Source: Pseudoscleropodium purum (lineage: Eukaryota > Streptophyta > Bryopsida > Hypnales > Brachytheciaceae). Taken from it: a stretch of DNA of 64,000 nt. The position numbers and the translations under genes were made by a program. The DNA is taken from assembly GCA_963969395.1 (NCBI GenBank), contig OZ017801.1, forward strand, positions 10,173,611 to 10,237,610, given 5' to 3'. How positions within the stretch are numbered: the stretch's first letter is position 1; each line of letters starts with the position of its first letter. Below are positions 62,001 to 64,000 of this stretch, in pieces. The notes beneath the pieces were generated by a model, which saw only the letters and a program-made list of their open reading frames with translations, made no database searches and was not told the DNA's origin.

Positions 62001-64000
62001 ACAAATACAATACCAGATATAGATACAAAAGGAATTATCCCATATTGATTGTTACAATATTGGTTTCTGAAAATCACAAGAAGGAGGAGGAAGAAAGGGA
62101 TAGTGAATGAAAATTTTAAAATCTTTAAAACCCAAAAATAAAAGGGAGAGTCACTTTTGAGTGGATATTGGGTACCTTTCCTCACTATCCTCTCACTAAC
62201 TTGATTAACTTTTGCCCCAAGTCAACAACACACTAATCTTCAAATATATTTATTTGCAATGAAAAATGAAAGTATTAATCATGCACTTTTGAGACTCTTC
62301 ACATTGTCATTTCAATAAGATTACTTTGTCTTATATAAAAAAAAACTTTAGATTTCAATATCTACAATGAGGACATGCTGAAGAAACTCAAAATTGTGTT
62401 AATTTTTAATTGCAAGTGATTATAAATTAAAAATCCATCAAGTATGGCAAGTATGATCAAAATTTGTCATTTTTTTTGACAAATGTTGATAGATTTCAAC
62501 TATCGTTTTGCTCTTGTTACAAGTTTATAGGAAATTTAACGAAAAATATTGCAATTATCTTGCCAAAATTTATTTCAACTTTGTTGAAACTTTGTTAGAA
62601 ATTTATGGATATTGTATTGTATCTTCCAAAATAGCAAATGTATAATGAGAAATTCATCAAAACTTGAAAAAATCAACCAAAATTTTGGAATCATTCTAAA
62701 TGGCTTACCATAATACAAAGTGTAACCAACAACTTCTTTGATGAAACACTTATATATCTCAAACTCATAGATGAACTTGGAAGAATGCACATTAAATAGG
62801 AAGCTTTGGCCGAAGACCAACCAACATTGAGGGTGCCCTATGCAATACATTAAAGGCATGTGGTATTCTATCAAAAGAAGATTGAAGGTCAAAGATTCTA
62901 ATTCACCATATTAACCCTGAAGTCCTAAACAGATAAGCCTAAAACCACTTTTTCAGACTTCAAAGCTTCTCTTTGTGTATGCTCCCATTTTACAACTAAA
63001 TATATTTGGAACTTTATTTTATTTCAGAAATGTAATTTCATGTATTCTATATCATAAAATTTTCCATCTTTTTGGTGAAAATGTACAATTATTATGAATT
63101 TTTGAATGAAAAGTAAAAAAAATTCATATCAAGTACAAAACATGCTTAAAAAAACTGAAAATTTCTTCATAGGATTACATTATTAATAGTGTAGAACAAC
63201 ATGGTGCAAAAAAGAGCAAAAACTGCCAAAATACACAAATTTGCCATTTGCTTATATAGGAAATTAAAAATATATATTACAAAGAGAGAATATCCAACAT
63301 CTTTAATTGAAATTGGATTCAAATAACTTCTTCCCCCCCATAAAATGGATGGAATTTTCTTCCATCCTTGAAGCTTTTTAGAAATCATCCACAAGACACA
63401 AAACACCTTTCAACAATTTAGAGTAAGAACTATGTCTAAGATTTATTTATCAAAAAAAGACAATTGTTGTCCTATGTATTGAGTTGAATCCTTCTGATAT
63501 TCTAAGTGGAATGAGTACAAGATTCTTTACCAAATTTGTTGAAGGATTCCTGAGTACCCACTCATCTCTTTTCAATTTTACTTGATTTCCCAACTTTGAA
63601 TAAAGCTTGTCAATTTCACTTGATTTGAGATCTAAAAAATTATACTTATCCATTTGCTTTGAAAATAGTTTCAATGGAAAGAATAAAGTGTATTCCTGAT
63701 TCTTATCATTGAAAATTTAAACATGCAAGTGTTGATTTGGAGTAATTTATGATTCTTGCTTATAAAAAAGATTGCATTTCAACAATTGCAAGGTGGATTG
63801 TGTGATGAGTTTGATAGCTCTTCATCTAAACTTAATGTTTTGGAAAGTGCATATTGGCATACTAACACAATTTTTAGTTGTATATGTCACTTCCAATCTC
63901 CAAAAAACTCTCATATGCAAATTTTTCAAACATTGTAGGGAACAACATACTAAAAATAAAGATACATACATCTATCTTCTTATAATCTCACAACCCCTAT
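59039..64000. repeat. Tandem array, copy C (first ~4.96 kb only)
   Basis: This third unit is cut by the window end and corresponds to 1-4962 of copy A. One substitution is visible: A at 63708, where copies A (4670) and B (34180) have G. No gene lies in this part. It contains the GC-raised unrecognised segment (59039-~59820), then AT-rich DNA including the dispersed element at 61706-62126. Confidence 0.95.
61706..62126 (+). repeat. Dispersed element family 1, copy C
   Basis: This is the copy C counterpart of 2668-3088, with no difference noticed. It is the only distinctive element in the visible part of copy C apart from the GC-raised segment. Confidence 0.75.

Overview
The window reads as nuclear DNA of a land plant. 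It is AT-rich and gene-poor, with GT-AG introns that have T-rich tracts. It carries a SAUR-type auxin-responsive gene, a glyoxal-oxidase-like (GLOX) fragment, a class A flavin monooxygenase gene with several introns, and a Mutator-like (MULE) transposase relic. The SAUR and flavoprotein sequences feel closer to bryophytes or other non-flowering plants than to angiosperms, but I cannot fix the lineage.

The dominant feature is a head-to-tail tandem array. Copy A (1-29510) is followed without any spacer by copy B (29511-59038) and the first ~4.96 kb of copy C (59039-64000). By eye, A and B differ by only two substitutions (20128/49656 and 20141/49669) and an 18-bp length change in a GAGAGAAGA-type microsatellite. 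C shows one substitution (63708). Neither outer edge of the array lies in the window, so the phase of the unit is arbitrary.

Layout of one unit, in copy A coordinates: 1-~780 is an unrecognised segment of higher GC. 780-5640 is AT-rich DNA with diverged repeats. 5642-7407 is a mixed segment with no recognisable gene. 7408-7740 (-) is a SAUR gene. 7972-8451 (-) is a two-exon gene whose first exon is hidden among overlapping frames; it predicts a 130-aa protein with a mitochondrial-type presequence and 11-residue repeats. 8452-13500 is AT-rich. 13510-14060 holds a 21-bp minisatellite and an A-rich purine tract. 14358-16171 (-) is a 5'-truncated MULE transposase with a SWIM zinc finger. 16172-16356 is a GA microsatellite. 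16355-16780 (+) is the C-terminal part of a GLOX enzyme. 18067-21446 (+) is a seven-exon FAD monooxygenase. 21447-29510 is AT-rich with dispersed and tandem repeats.

No operon-like or pathway logic links the genes. The points of most interest are the very recent array, a monooxygenase whose sixth intron lacks a GT donor, a between-copy substitution exactly on the last base of its exon 4, the unlisted two-exon gene, and a gene fragment joined to a MULE relic through a microsatellite.
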